In this document: positions 1 through 14,164 of the stretch, one piece after another
How positions within the stretch are numbered: the first letter of the stretch is position 1
How the letters are laid out: each line of letters begins with the position of its first letter
Assembly (NCBI GenBank): GCA_964019415.1
Contig: OZ025880.1
Span: 4,435,813-4,499,812, forward strand
Source: Ianthella basta
Lineage: Eukaryota > Porifera > Demospongiae > Verongiida > Ianthellidae
Direction: 5' to 3'
DNA: 64,000 bases
Program-made: the position numbers and the translations under genes
Notes under the pieces: model-generated
The model's database searches: none
Seen by the model: the letters and a program-made list of their open reading frames with translations, nothing else
Told to the model about the DNA's origin: nothing

Positions 1-41
1 TAGTTGATCCACACTAACTGTATGGTAAAGTTTAAGCTCAC

Positions 42-3000
42 TTTCTTTTTCTGGGTTGGGTTGTGGAAGATGTAGAATACCCTCCAATTCTTCAGCAGCA
101 GAGGTACAAAGAACAAGGTGGCCCCAATGTTCCATCCCCAATGTCTGATCTGCTCAGTAGCATGCACATGTACGTGGAGAAGTGCAGGTGACTTCAGTGA
201 ATTTAATTTGTAGGTTATCCCTTGGGCACATGGCAGAGATGTGTATATGTACAAAATTATTATCAGGGGTCACTTGGGGTTGTTCAATAAGTGTAAGATA
301 TTATATATGGCTATCTAATATATTTGTGCTTATATGCAAATTTAAAAAATGGGAGTGAAATAGCTAAATGCTGTAGCATTTTGCCCGCGAATGACATACA
401 ACACAATATTATATTATGACTTGTACTGCAGCTGTAGAATAAGAATTATTATGTCTACTCACCTCAGCTAAAACTGTAGCCACTTTGAGATCAGTTGTTG
501 GAAAGCCAGTTACTGTCGCAGTTGTAAACCATATAATGCCACCCACTGCTATTACCATATTCAGTCTAGGACTTGTCAACTTCATTTCTCTGTATAAAGT
601 CATACATGGAAGAACAATATTCATGGTTGTGCTTAATATGTAAGTAACACTATGCTTTAGCTATATACTAATGTCACTGAGTATAGTTCACAAACTACTT
701 TTGGAACTTGTCACACTCTGTATTAAGTTATCTGGTAGAACATGGCAAATATATTTCTGTGGGGCTGTTGGGTCCTTGAAACAAGCTAAATACTGTAGAA
801 CCAGAGGATAATTATAGGATGTCAGCAGTTCATACCTGTCAGAATGAAATGCTGCATGCAAGCATGATATGAATCCAATGTATGCCATTGATTACCTTCT
901 GTTCCAAAGTACCAGCATCATCACTATGCACACAACAGCAAGGACAATTCCCAAAATACAGCAGAAAAGGATAAATCCAAAGGCAACCCATGGTACAACT
1001 CGAATGACTGTATGGGGTGGGTTTGGTACTCCATCTGTAGAAATATAATTATAGAAGGCCTGATTGACACATGTTGTGAATTTACTGATTTTATATGTAA
1101 ACATATATTTAACTGCTTCCATCTCTAGCACTTTACAAGAAACAGTGCTATCAACATAAGGCTTAGCACCATTTTTATGTATCATAGAGGTCTGTGCATA
1201 TCTGTCAGATATGACACTTAAGAACAACTTCTTTGCAATGATCACATGACATTCTTTGAGTAGTCATTGAAATCATAACCTTAAAATTTCTTTTGATAAA
1301 ATTCATTTCCATATCTATAATATACAACTGACATTTGTCTATAAGCAGGATGTATGCACATGCTGCAGTAGCACAGGTAACTGACTTGGAAACATTGTGT
1401 TCAAGCTGCGCCCATCCATGAACTGAATACTTGCATTTGGCTTCGAATTCATGGGATCAAGAGTGATGTTGGCTATTGGCATTAAAGTTAGTTTGCCACC
1501 TGAAGAATTAAAGTGGTTACGCACAGCAAAGAGGACATGAGGAAGTGTGTGATGAGTTAAACTAATAATGCCCTTTTAACTAACGTTATGACATACAGCT
1601 TACTTGGCAAAAGCTGATACTGGAGTGCTACAAACCGTTCTGCACTTCGAGAAGTGTTGTCAAACTGGATACTTCCCTGTGCACAGTGGAAGAAGGAAGT
1701 AGACATGTAAGTAACACTATACAAGTAATTGCTGCATGGCATTACTGTAATACACCAAACCAGCCTGTTACACTGTAGAGCAGACTAGTTTGGATAATGT
1801 GCATAAAGTCCATGGAGGTGAATGTAAACTTAAGCATTATAAGTATGCATACATAATAACTATAATAGCCCAACTATTATTGATGGTATAGTAGCAGTGC
1901 TATACTTACAAACATGCATATATACCACCACACCTGTTACAGCAAAATTTGCTACCACCTCACTGTAAGTCCACGCAAAGTGCAGTTTTCCACTGCACTC
2001 TGAATGACATCTTTCAAGGCACGACTTTGTTGGGAAGAGTTCAGAGTAAGGTTCCTATCACTCAGCATTGGTAGAGACAAATTCAGAACTTCCGCAGTTA
2101 GCCACACAGCATCATATATCAGAGGTTCATGTACATTAAGGTATCTTCTGTTCATGTTTTGCAAGTTATTGTATGCTTCAGCAAACTGAGTGAACAGAGA
2201 ATAGGAGCAACACACTTACCCACACATTGTACAACATGCAATTAAAACTAAATATATGTACATCCCCATAACATGCACATAGCTACAGACCTAGGCACTA
2301 ATATGCATTGTACACTTGCATTCATTAATTGCTCTTACTATTACATAATATATACTGTACACCATTGTACCCTAAAACGTTTATCCAAAGTATATTATAG
2401 CACATTTTATATGTTTGCACACAGGTTACGTATATACACAACATCCCCATGATGAATAGAGTGCACTCTCACATTCTGTGTAGTTGGTGCGCTTCCCTTC
2501 ATTTCACCATCAAACAAGGGTACAATAGTGATGGCCTTGTCCAAGAACTTCTTCACTTCTTCATTGCTGCATTCAGTTGGAGTATCTAGCTCCCACTCCC
2601 ACCATGCACCTCCCTCCATCCCATAGAGCACCCACAACTTGTTGGGGTACACAGCACCATGCTTCACAGCCTGCAAACAACCAGACATTCTTGCAGTTTA
2701 CAATCAAAATCAAGAGGACAGCAACTAAAAATTAAGAGATATTATGCGTGGGATTTTCATGCAGTTCAATAACCTCTTTCAAATACACGTTGTTGCTAAC
2801 ATACGGCAATGCAGCAAGTCAACCGGCTACTCAACATTCTATGTGTATTTTCATAGTTTGCATGTACACAGTAATCATTCTACTCACCTGACAAGCAGTT
2901 TCCTTCATTATTCTTGCATGTGCCTCCACAAAGTACACCGTTTCTGATGCATTTATCTGCCAAATGTATAAAGTTGATAGTTCTCTAAGTGAAGCAGATC

Positions 3001-4818
3001 TGAGATGTGCCCTGATAAATATCACTCATCATACTGTATATACTTTGTATTTCGAAATAATAATAATTATTATTATTATTGACTGTAAAGCTTACATTAT
3101 ATGATTTGCACAAGAGCCTGACATTGGTAGCTAAGTTATTTATATGCCAGACCATTCGCAGGACATCAATATTATGCAAAAGTAAATGATTGGAAGTGGG
3201 TCTGGGCTACGTCAGACTAGACATATGTGCATATTGGATACAATTGTAACTTGGCAACAGCAGCAGCAGGTTATATAATAGTACACCCTGTTACAAGCTA
3301 ACAAACGTAATGACCATCTGAGAATCCCCAAGTACTATGGCATGTCCTGCTCATACTAGTAACAGTTTCTGTGAATTCCATAGTCTATAGTTATATACAC
3401 AGAAACACCCTTCCTAATTCTGTTGTTCTCTTTCCTTCTCCCTCACATTGTCCCATTCACATTACCTTATACTGCATCAATGCACCCCACACTTTCATGG
3501 GCAACCCATACACATTCACCAACACCTTTGTTTGTAAACAAACAAAGCTTGTACAAACATTTGAACTCTGAATCAGTACTAGTTGGTACATCAAGTAAGC
3601 AGGTACTGAGTGGTTGATGTTTGTGATGTGATTCACTCTGAATTAAAGCTTACAGTATTGTGGAAATGTACCATTTGCAACAGATTTGAAATGCTGACTA
3701 TCAACTTCCCATAACATACCAAGCTAGCCTGTACTCCAATTTCTTCACACAAACCAATAGCACAGAGTAAATACACATCTGTCCCCAAAGCCTGCCAGGT
3801 AAGGTACATACAGTTGCAATGACATAATTTGCATGGAACAAACTTATTTCTATACTATTACAGTCATACTCAACACAGAGTTATGCATACTTCATGTTTG
3901 CTGTAGTATGCTGAAAAGTGAATAGCTATACACTAACCCAATTTGGTACACCCTGCTGTGGCAGAGGGTAGTCTGTGAACTCTTTCACGTGTTCCTGAAA
4001 CCATGTTAACTGCCGGACTCCAATGGCATCCAGGAAGCTGAGTATTGCCATATGGTTGGAACCCAGCGAGGGCATTATATGAAAGACTGCCTCTTGGCGT
4101 AATAGCCTAGGCTGGCTGTAGTCAATCTGTACAGAAAGAAATGAGAAGTCAGTGCATTTCATGAATAATTATGTCAAAAATGCATGCTCCAGGTTTATAT
4201 GATAAAATATACCTGCAGTGAATAGAGATACTTTGCTAGCTTTGCTACCCCTTCTGTTCTCTCTGGGCATCCACCTCCAACGATGAAAACAGATGCTCCT
4301 TCGGAACTGGTCGTTTCAGAATTCTGCACTGAGGTGTTGTACAAGTTGAAGAAAGTGAGTGCGTCCCGAGTGGCGGTGTCGACAGTACACTGCATGTGGA
4401 GAAACGTACAGCGTATGACCCAACCTTTATAGTCAGATCCAGAAGTATTATTCTGTCAACGCCGACCCTCTTCTCTCTTATCGGACACAATTCAAGGCAT
4501 ATTGATACGCACAGAGGTAGACATGAACTCTTACGTGCACATCTATTTACAAAGCAAACGCTCGTCATGATCACTTACCTTTGAGGAGAATACTCTCTGC
4601 TGAAGACAGTATCCCGGGAGCATGTTGGTGTCGTCGTTGATCTGCTGAATGGCAAGTTCCGCCGCTGGGAGGGAGTCGGCCGTACGCGGTACGTCACTGC
4701 TGGAGAATAGACCTATCGGCAATACCACCCTCCCGTCGCTACCACACTCGGAGGAAGCGAGGGTAAGCGAAATGACGAGGACGAGAGGGAACAGCACCAT
4801 TCCACAAAACTGTGCCAT
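42..4818 (-). CDS. GABA-B-like class C G-protein-coupled receptor A (3' end outside window)
   Basis: Twelve exons read on the minus strand: 4818-4579, 4389-4213, 4126-3938, 3791-3720, 2956-2888, 2670-2473, 2185-1964, 1676-1604, 1499-1386, 1034-896, 589-463 and 149-42. All have GT-AG borders and compatible phases, giving 576 codons before the edge. I chose the ATG at 4818 over the one at 4833 because the paralogue starts at the equivalent codon. Order of parts: signal peptide, then a Venus-flytrap ligand domain (ELAIQQIN near residue 55, a GGGC turn, EAHARIMKETACQ, then a Trp-rich strand, LIYDAVW), then the first membrane helix (exon 1034-896), the second (KLTSPRLN start, as in GABA-B receptors) and the third (IRHWGWNIG to KNWRVFYIFHNP). 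These match metabotropic GABA receptor order. Helices 4-7 must lie left of position 1. The ligand is not predictable. Expected at the plasma membrane, signalling through G proteins. Confidence 0.86.
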
Positions 4819-6139
4819 TTTAATTTGACACATCCGTACTGCCAGTTCGAGGCGCTATGATATAATTATTCCAGTGAAGTGTTGAAACGGAGACTGAGTG
4901 CATGTGTTCCGTTGTAGCTATAATTATTCATATACCCATGGAGCTAGGTGTTGCCATGCTCGTGCACGCATTCTGAAATCTCATTTTAGACATCAATGCA
5001 ACTGAAATTGAATGCATGCCCACAATACTCATTTCTGTTCAAGATTATAAGCATGCTCCTGGTGCATGTACAAGTGGACTCTCAATAGTGCCCCTCTCAC
5101 TTCTTCTGCATACATTTACTGCACCTTATTTGTCATTCTTTTCATCCATTTCTATAATTGCGCATGCCTTTTCCTCACAATGCATCCACCACTATTTACA
5201 CACACTACTATTGATACTCCCTTTCACGCCTAAAAACACACATCAAACATCCAAACTTTATTAATCTGCATTAATTTTATATGTATGTGTGCACACAATA
5301 TGTAATTATGTCAACAAATTGCATTCATGCTTAGGAGAACATTCCTGCATGAGCTCCATACTAAGAAATGTGCAGTTGATGCATGCGATAATCTACAAAA
5401 TTATGCACTCAAAAGCTATTAGGAGTCTTAGATAGACTAACACAAACAAAATTACTCGAGTTTCTCTCATTGTCTTAAGTTTGTCGCTCTCTCTTCAGCA
5501 GTCCTCAGTCTGTAGAGCAATTGCAACTCCATTGCAGTTGTTTACTGTTTTACTGCCAGCTGACTGCAAGGAATCAAGCGCAGAGAGAAATGTAAAAAAG
5601 TAAAATAGCACTATACTTAATGGCAAATTTTGTGCATACGTTAACCAGTAGTAATATTTAAATTCTGAATACTAAGGAGTGACTTAAGGTGGCCCTCACT
5701 ATTCATCTCACAGTGAGCTCATCTTTGCACAACTCCTCGATCTCTGTTTCCTATTTATCATTCAGCTTATCAATGTTTCATAAGTCAGTCATCATTCATT
5801 GTACACGTACAGCTATGTTGCCTCAGTTCTCAACATTGATAAACATTTAGCTGCATCCATTTCAATAACAGAACTCACTATGCTATATGACTTTCTGTTG
5901 CTGTATAGCTACACTATCCAGAAATCAACATGTCATATTATAATTATAACTAATGAGTATAAACATGTCTTCAGGGGCCTACCCGCTAGAGTTTTGTCAT
6001 GATGCATTGGCTTATAAGCTCCGTAAAATTATATTGAAGCTTTTAAACATGTCATTTAAGCTACGGTTGCACACTAAAATAGACATTCAGGAGTCATGCA
6101 TAATAAATGACTTGCTACATGTAGAGGTTCATTTCTGTG
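4819..6139. other. Intergenic region upstream of receptor A
   Basis: AT-rich sequence between the start of receptor A and a foldback element. It should contain the promoter of receptor A. I see no convincing coding exon: the short reading frames lack motifs and splice context. No TATA box or other element can be assigned with confidence. Confidence 0.5.
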
Positions 6140-6501
6140 TAGTATTGATAAGGGGAAAATACTGGAGCAGATCACAGCAGAAATCATTCAATAGAACAAG
6201 ACGTCTCGATCCGTAGATCTTCATTATTTGCATACAAATTATAGGTGAGATGCGACTATTTATAAGGCAATATGGCCAGAAATATGTGTGAAAAGGCCTA
6301 GGGTGGCATAGGGTCACCGAACCTTATGGTCACCCTATGTCACCCTTTCCACACATATTTCCTGCCATATTGCCTTATAAATAGTCGCGTCTCACCTATG
6401 TTTTGCATACTACTGATGAAGATCTATGGATTGAAACGTCTTGTTCTATATATTGAATATTTCCTGCTGTGATCTGCTCCAGTAATTCCCCCTTATCACT
6501 A
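6140..6501. mobile_element. Foldback MITE of about 360 bp
   Basis: Two long inverted arms (about 6147-6305 and 6330-6498) meet at a short centre near 6318. The outer ends read GATAAGGGG and its reverse complement. Inner blocks such as CAATATGGC, GACTATTTATAAGG and GAACAAGACGT appear on both arms in opposite orientation. There is no coding capacity, which fits a non-autonomous DNA transposon. The superfamily is not assigned because no clear target duplication is visible. Confidence 0.75.
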
Positions 6502-6685
6502 AATGACTTGTGAATAATAAACGTCATTCATCCTTGTTACAATACACGTTACTCAAAAGTGACAGATTATTGCTGAGGAATTCCTGACTTGAAGATTATG
6601 AATAATTACACAATGCTCACTGCACTGTATTAATACTATATAGCCTTGATGAAAACAATACTGTTCATAGGTATGTTACAGAAGT

Positions 6686-9600
6686 CTATACCTTTTGGTA
6701 CTTTTTGAGCTCCAACTTCAGAGCCTCAATCTCCCTTTGCATAGCAGCAAGTGTGCATCTCTGCAGAGTCTCTATGCCACTGCTCATTGTTGTTGACAGG
6801 TCTGACTCAGTGTTCCCGCTTGTATCACTTTGGTTTGTTCCACCCTTAATAGCCCTGTAGATCTGAAAAAGATAGGAGAAAGTTATTTAATTCGCAGACA
6901 TCAGTGGCAAGGGTGTTTTAATACCTACAATTGTATTATTGGCGTAATAATTATACATGGAACTATGCAAATGCGCATGTAATGTGCTCTTCTCTAAATC
7001 AGGTATAGCTACATGCATTAGTCTGATGTGTGCATGCATGCAAACACATTTGCATGTGGTGCATTTATTTAATGATTCAAATAATGAGCATGCAGTTGTG
7101 AGTTTGTATATAGTTGCCTGTAGTCAATATAATAATTATTACACTTCCGTTTGATGCATGCACTAAACAGACACAGATGCACAACCTAAAGATTTAACAG
7201 CAAACCTTTGGCACAAAGAGGATCAGAAGAAAGAGGGTTGCTGCCAACTGCATCTCCAGAGAGACTAATATTGCTCTTATCACACTGTTCTGCACTGCAA
7301 AAACAATGGCCACTTCAAATACTACTGTGAAGAGGAAGGCGTACGTGGCCAGGCCAACCTGCCTGGACTCTCTCAGCTCTGGTATGTTAACATTCCTGTT
7401 TTGAAAGGCCAAGACACAGCCAATGATGCACAAGATTGTCCTGTATCCTGCCAAGATGCCGAAGGCAATGTAGGATGCATTACTGTAACAATCAAGCTGT
7501 TTTTCAAATGGACCAAACTAGACAGGGAACAGGGCCGCAAGTGAACACATGACTTGAACACATTATGCATAATAGGTTTGTATGAAATTAAGAATAATGG
7601 TCTATACTTCTGTAAGCTTTAAAATGTGCGCTGATGCTGATAATTAAAATGAATGCCTGGGCACCAATTAAGGCAGGAAGTGTCCAGCAGTGGATGCTGT
7701 ATGCAATTGCACTGTTGATGGGGACCTGTTGCTGTCAGTCATTTGAATATTACATTGATCTATACAGCATTAGCTGTCAATGTACATAGAACATGTCACT
7801 AGGGTGGCTGGGCCTCTTTCAGACTGTACCATAATGCTACAGGACTTTAACTTTACATGACAAAATGCATGAATTGTGTGGAAGGAACTAATCATGATCA
7901 TAATCACAGTAAGTGTCCAAATGGAATGGACTACACAACCAGTAAATAATGGAACATGACAGTCATGTGACCTGATAACAGATCACCAGAGTTTCACCAT
8001 TATTATGTATCTGGCTATAGGACTAGGATGGAACAGTAGCTTCTCTCAACTATATTCCATGAGCATGGACCAATAGCTTTGAAGCAAATATTCTCTGCAG
8101 ACAGATAGTTCTGTTCATTACTCTACATTTCACTCGTTAAATGTAGCATTCAAATTGGGAGTTGGACTTTGCTTTAGACTCTAATCCACACAAGCATCAA
8201 AATGTAAATAATTGACAAACATAATAATGTGAAAGAATCAGACATTTGCAGCAGATGTGCACACCCCTTACAGATTCCAGTTGACCAGTCAAGCGAGTAG
8301 CTGGTATTGATGTGAAGATGGTGAGTAGTGTGACATCCACAATAAGAAATATTACAAGAGCCAACAACAGCTTCCAATCCTTAAGAACCTGAGAATTAGA
8401 TATTATAGCGACAGTTACATTCTTACTCACAGTATATCAATCAATCAATCAATCAATGAATCATTATTTAAGTACACCATGCCCATTGGCACAAGGGCAC
8501 AGATTGGCCCCATGCAGCACTTACACATAACAGGCAAAATGAATACTCATGAACCTGCAGTAGTGTTACCCAAACCTTGCATGCCACATACATACAATGA
8601 TAGATAGCAGTTCATAGTTGTGGCATGCAGCAGACAGCAGGGACGCAGTGGGATCCTGGGTACTGCCCTTGTCACTGTGTCGTCTCATCCAGGCTTCCAA
8701 TAGTCCTCGTTAGGATTTCCAAGCTTCGCACCTCATCAACTAATGATCTACATCTTCCACTTCACCACTGTCACATTCCTTACACACTCTCTCCTGTCTG
8801 GTCACCCCCCTCCATCTTCCTGTCTCAATTTGAAAACCTGCCGTGCCTCCCCTCAGTTTCATCATCAACCTCCTGTCTGCCCTTCTCACCGCTCTTGCAC
8901 ACTCCAACCACTCTCCCAACCTTACAATCCTCTTATATTGTAGTATACGGTAAAAACACGTGAGGCCATTTGCAACAAGCAACACCAAATTGAAACACAA
9001 AGCTAGAGCCAAAAACAGCATTGTAGCCAGCAAAGATACACATTCAGCTCCAAACTATGGCAAATTCAAAAGCTCACTATCTTTCGTTTGGTTGGGTTGT
9101 GGAAGATGTAGTATACCCTCCAATTCTTCAGCAGCAGAGGCACAAAGAACAGGGTGGCACCAATGTTCCATCCCCATTGTCTGATCTGTTCATATAAATA
9201 GACAGAAATGTGAGCAGTTGGTCATATAAATGATCAGCATGACTTGCATAATTATGTGCATGTGTAGATATAGTGCATTGGACACTGCATTGGCTGTCAT
9301 CAGCTAGCCCCTCACCTCACACAGCACAGTGACCACATCAAGTGCACTGTTTGGGACAGTGATTACTGACGCAGACGTGTACCACACAATGCCACCAATG
9401 GCTATTGCCAAGTTAAGTCTTGGACTGGACATCTTCATTTCTCTGCAGAAAAAACATGATTGGGTGCACTGTTATGTAAGTTGCAGTACTAGTTAGTTAA
9501 CTAAATGCATGTTATTTATATAATGTATATGTTACGCGCATACCTCCAACTATTGCCCAAGTATATATTGTAGTGTTGAGCATAAATGTACATTATCAGT

Positions 9601-12600
9601 GTTACAGTACTGTAGCTAGCAGAACACTATGCAACATGCGCAGTTCTAAATAGCTATAATAATTTTGTTACATCCATGGACATAATATATATATATATAT
9701 TCACAAACTACATTGGCAGCATTCAGCTCTATATAAGACCACCTACTTTTAAAGTACTAGTGTGTATACTTCCTGCACTGATGTGCACATGCAATTTATA
9801 AAGCATTGTGCTCAGAAAAGCTTCAGGAGCACTGCAGGAAGGTATTCATTCGCTAACTAAATAACTCTACAATACAAACTAAGTTTACTCTATGGAGCGA
9901 GCCATTGCTTGCACATCAATAGGAAAGTATGCATTGTTTACCGCATTCATTAGCACTGCTATAGTTCTGCCAACAATACAGAGACGAATACCTCATTAGC
10001 TAATGCCTATTGAAGTTACAGTGTCGGTAGGTGAAGTGTGTTTAACTGAATTAGCTACTATGTTATTCCAGCTACCAATGGTTACCTTCTATTCCAAAGC
10101 ACTAGTACCATCACTATGCAGATGCTGGCAAAGACAACTCCGGAGACACTAAGAAAAAGGATTAATCCAAAGGCAATCCATGGTACAACACGGATGATTG
10201 TTTGGGGCGGCTTTGGTACTCCATCTGAAAACATTTAATATAACATGAGCAGCATGTTACAGAAGAATACACATAACTATACATAAGGGAAGCCAATGTG
10301 TGGCTGGCAATGTCACTGGTCAGTACTAACTGCTGCATGATAACTGCTCGCTCCAGCTTGCCTATATACATCAAGGTATTCACTAACCTGGAAACAAGGC
10401 AACCAAATTGTATCCTCCCAAGAACTCAATATTTGCATGTGGACTTGCAGGATCAAGAGTCAAGTTAGCTACTGGGACCAAAGTCAATTCTCCACCTGTG
10501 CATGCATGCAGGACCAGGAAGTCATGAGTTAGAACTATATAACCATGCATGTAACTGCTTGTGCACATGCAAACATAATTATATTATGCAATTGTGAATT
10601 GTATACGCATGCTGTGGACTTACTTGGCAATAGCTGATACTGGAGTACCTTAAATCGCTCTGCACTTCGGAAGCTGTCAATGAATTCAATGCTCCCCTAG
10701 GCATAGTTACAAGGGGAGCGGTATATATTTATGCACGACGTTATGCATACGACATGCATAATGGCCATAGAATGACTCCGTGAATATATGCACATGTGTA
10801 CTGTATCTAATGACAAGCAACAAAACTTGCAAATAGTGCAGAGCCTAGCTCACAGTCAATCCACTGAAGATACTGCTATTCAATGTATTCTGAACAACTT
10901 CCTTCACAGCTTGATTCTGCTGGGATGAGTTCAGAGTGAGGTTGCTGTCATTCAGTATTGGCAAAGACCTTTCGAGAGCCTCTGCTGTTAGCCAGACAGC
11001 ATCATAAATGAGAGGTTCGTGCACGTAAAGGAGTCTTCTGCTCATGTTCTGCAAGTTCTGGTATGCTTTAGTCAACTGCATCATGAGAGACACAGAAGAA
11101 TTTAATAACAATTCCCCTTGTCCTACAGAAGAATTTGTATTAAAATCTAGGGACTTATAATTATAGAGCACAATTAATATACATTATATGTATACCCACT
11201 TCACTGCAAACACACAATATCATACAGATTCAATCTCAATACAAAAAGCATAATGATTTGGCTGATTATGTCATGAGCACTATAACAACAGTATACCAAC
11301 AGTACACAACCAATTTGTACAGTACATATAGCCATTTCTGTGAATACAGAGCATATATGTACATCATATAGTATTGCATACACACACACAGCCCTAGGCT
11401 TACATAGCACATCCCTGCATGTACATTACTATGCCACACATTCATCCCCTCTTCAATGGCAACTCCCATTAACATTCTGGGCAATGAACATGCAATGCTT
11501 AGATGAGTGATTTATGGCAACAATTAACCTAAGGTAAAACGTACATTTTACATGTGAATTACTGTACCTCTTCCCCTACAGTTGGTGCGCTTCCCTTCAT
11601 TTCACCATCAAACAAGGGCACAATAGTGATGGCCTTGTCCAAGAACTTCTTCACTTCTTCATTGCTGCATTCAGTTGGAGTATCTAGCTCCCACTCCCAC
11701 CATGCACCTCCCTCCATCCCATGGAGCACCCACAACTTGTTGGGATACACTGCACCATGCTTCACAGCCTGCATGTGTATAAGCATGCAGTCACACATAC
11801 AGCAGTGGCAAATGAAACACATGCAGTGTATAGCTATAGGAGACAACTATATATGCGATCAACACAGACAGTAGCCATGCTATGAGCACATGCATATAAT
11901 GGTATTAATAGTCAGTCAATCAATGCATGCACATGCAAGAATTATACAGAATGATTGAAATACACACTATAATAATACTTTGTGATGACAATGGATTGGG
12001 GCCCTGCAGCTTGTCAATGCTCACCTGACAAGCAGTTTCCCGCATGATATCTGCATGTGCCTCCAGAAAGTACACTGTTTCAGACACATTCATCTACCAA
12101 GTGCAGTAGATGACAGTTACGTATGCACATGCAAGAATGAGTGCTCATTGCTTGTTAAACCATGTGCATTAACTTCTCTTAATCTTCTACAGTTATTTCA
12201 GCTAATGAAGAATGTGGGTACGCAAATATATTTATAAGACCTGCATGTACAATAAGAGCTTACAATTTAAAATTTAGGCATTTCTATCTGGGATTTATTA
12301 TATAGAAGCATGCACCTCCATATAGTCCATGTGATTGGTTTGTAATATAGATACAGAACACAAGGGCATCCTAAAAAACTAGACCACAGATAATGCATGC
12401 ATTATGCATGAGCTCTCCAACAGGCCAGAATCATTGGATCCATCATACATGTGCATGCATGTGATCTAAGGCCTTACCAAATGTGTCTGTACTCCAATCT
12501 CATCATGACACAAGTCCAAAGGACAAAGTATGATTCCCTCGACATGATCATCAATCTAAAGACAATGAAAACAACAAATCAAATTCTATTTTAGCACCTT

Positions 12601-13958
12601 AGTACACCTATAACATAATTGCTCTACGTAATATAAATGCTTGCCTTGTATACATACCCAATGTGAAATATCCCACAGTTGATGTGGGTCATCATATTCT
12701 GTAAACTCTTCCGCATATTCCACAAACCATGTAAAGTGTCTGGCTCCAATAGTGTCCATGAAGTTGATGGTTGCCAAGAAGCTGTAGCCCAACAAGGGCA
12801 TGAGATGGTAAACAGACTCACGGTGGTCTTCTCTTGGCGGGGTATAGTCAATCTACATTAATAATAATTATAACAATTGCATTACATACTGGTATAAAAT
12901 TTACAGTAAGAAATGTAGCATCATTTGCTCTATCGGCCAAATTGAATGAGAATTGTGCAGAAGGAACCTGTAGTATTATCTGAACTGCATGCATGCTATA
13001 AGGTAAACAGCACATTGACAAAGTTCTGTGTAACTGAGTTCTAATGTGAATGAAGATTTACAGTCAAAGTCCATAACAGTTTTGTGTGTATATCTGTGTT
13101 GTTTAATCAGTTGAACTAGCTATCAAGCTATAGCTGTAATTGGTTATATATTGGCAACAATAGTACTAATGGAGCTCCTCTCGTAAGTTACTGCTATCAC
13201 CCATGCACACATAATAATGTCACTGTCACCCACTATAAACCCTATAGGCCATTACCACTGAAGAAGGCAGCAGTCAGCTGCCAAAAACATGTGGTAAAGA
13301 ATCAAATCTTTGGCTATACTGACTTTTGAGAGCAGTACCAGTGATGCAATCTAGCTGGACAAGCTTCTTCAATCAATATTTCTAATGAACGTTTACGTAC
13401 ATCAAGCAGAAGTGCATACCTCTAAAGGGAATAGAAATTCTGTTACCACTGCAACCCCCACTGTCCTGTCTGGGCAGCCACCTCCAACAATGAAGAGAGA
13501 CGCTCCTTCAGAAGTGCTAACGTTGGAACTGTGCGCTGTGGTGCTGTCCAAGTTGAGGAAAGTGAATGTGTCGTGAGCGGCAGATTCGATGGTGCACTGT
13601 GGATCGGTGAAAACACGAGCAGGACACCGTATTTAATTTAGCCAATTCGCTTGAGACACTATGATGATATTAAACATGCACTCGATTCACCGTCACTGCG
13701 CGCGTGCATCTCACTTACCTCTGAGGAGAATACTCTCTGCTGAAGGCAGTATCCCGGGAGTATGTTGTTGTCGTCGTTGATCTGCTGAATGGCAAGTTCC
13801 GCCGCTGGGAGGGAGTCGGCCGTACGCAGAACGTCGCTGCTGGCGAATAAACCAATCGGCAAGACCATCCTCCCGTCGGTACCACACTCGGACGAAGCAA
13901 GGGAAATGACGATCACCGGGACGAGAGAGAACAGCACCTGTCCACAATAATGTGCCAT
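6686..13958 (-). CDS. GABA-B-like class C G-protein-coupled receptor B (complete)
   Basis: Fifteen exons: 13958-13719, 13596-13420, 12852-12658, 12555-12478, 12093-12025, 11768-11568, 11075-10854, 10696-10624, 10495-10388, 10224-10086, 9442-9316, 9185-9078, 8388-8272, 7517-7206 and 6862-6686. All junction phases agree, giving 780 codons and a stop at 6686-6688. Parts: signal peptide (residues 1-22), Venus-flytrap domain (to about residue 420), seven membrane helices and a short cytoplasmic tail. The block FQNRNVNIPELRES before helix 6 and the ending LFVPK match the GABA-B family pattern of WETRNVSIP and VFVPK. The last exon encodes a likely coiled coil (ETLQRCTLAAMQREIEALKL). Exon number and phase match receptor A, so the two are tandem duplicates. 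At 780 residues it is shorter than vertebrate GABA-B subunits, mainly in the tail. One alternative is that the last exon continues through a weak GTATAG donor instead of stopping. Confidence 0.9.
8432..8945 (-). mobile_element. LINE 3' fragment in an intron of receptor B
   Basis: On the minus strand this reads like the C-terminus of a LINE polyprotein: the phrase KLRGGTAGFQIETGRW and then a zinc-knuckle-like CKECDSGEVEDVDH. It ends in a tail of tetranucleotide repeats (TTGA units, plus strand about 8435-8460). A second copy of the same family lies at 14165-14885. It is 5'-truncated and sits in the intron between the helix-3 and helix-4 exons. Confidence 0.7.
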
Positions 13959-14164
13959 TTTGGGTAACTAGATTGAACGCGGCCTTCTTTTGCTACTTAT
14001 ATAATGATCAGCGTTTTCCTAAATTTATAGCGAAATGTGCAGTGGCGGTTAATTGTATGACAGTTCCGGAGTTAATTCACTTTGTTCGACCTGCTTACCT
14101 ATTCATGCATGCAGTATATCTGTTACGCGCATACCTCCAACCTGCGCAAACCTCCAACTATTGC

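Noticed and set aside
3090-3180. Extra exon of receptor A between 3720 and 2956
   Set aside because: No in-phase acceptor is visible, receptor B has no counterpart, and the neighbouring exons join directly in phase 0.
7600-7733. Extra exon of receptor B with a hydrophobic stretch
   Set aside because: Its donor phase does not fit the next exon, and the flanking exons already join in phase with the expected family alignment.
8740-9033. Membrane-like 97-codon minus-strand frame
   Set aside because: It runs from intron sequence into a LINE 3' fragment; the hydrophobic start is chance.
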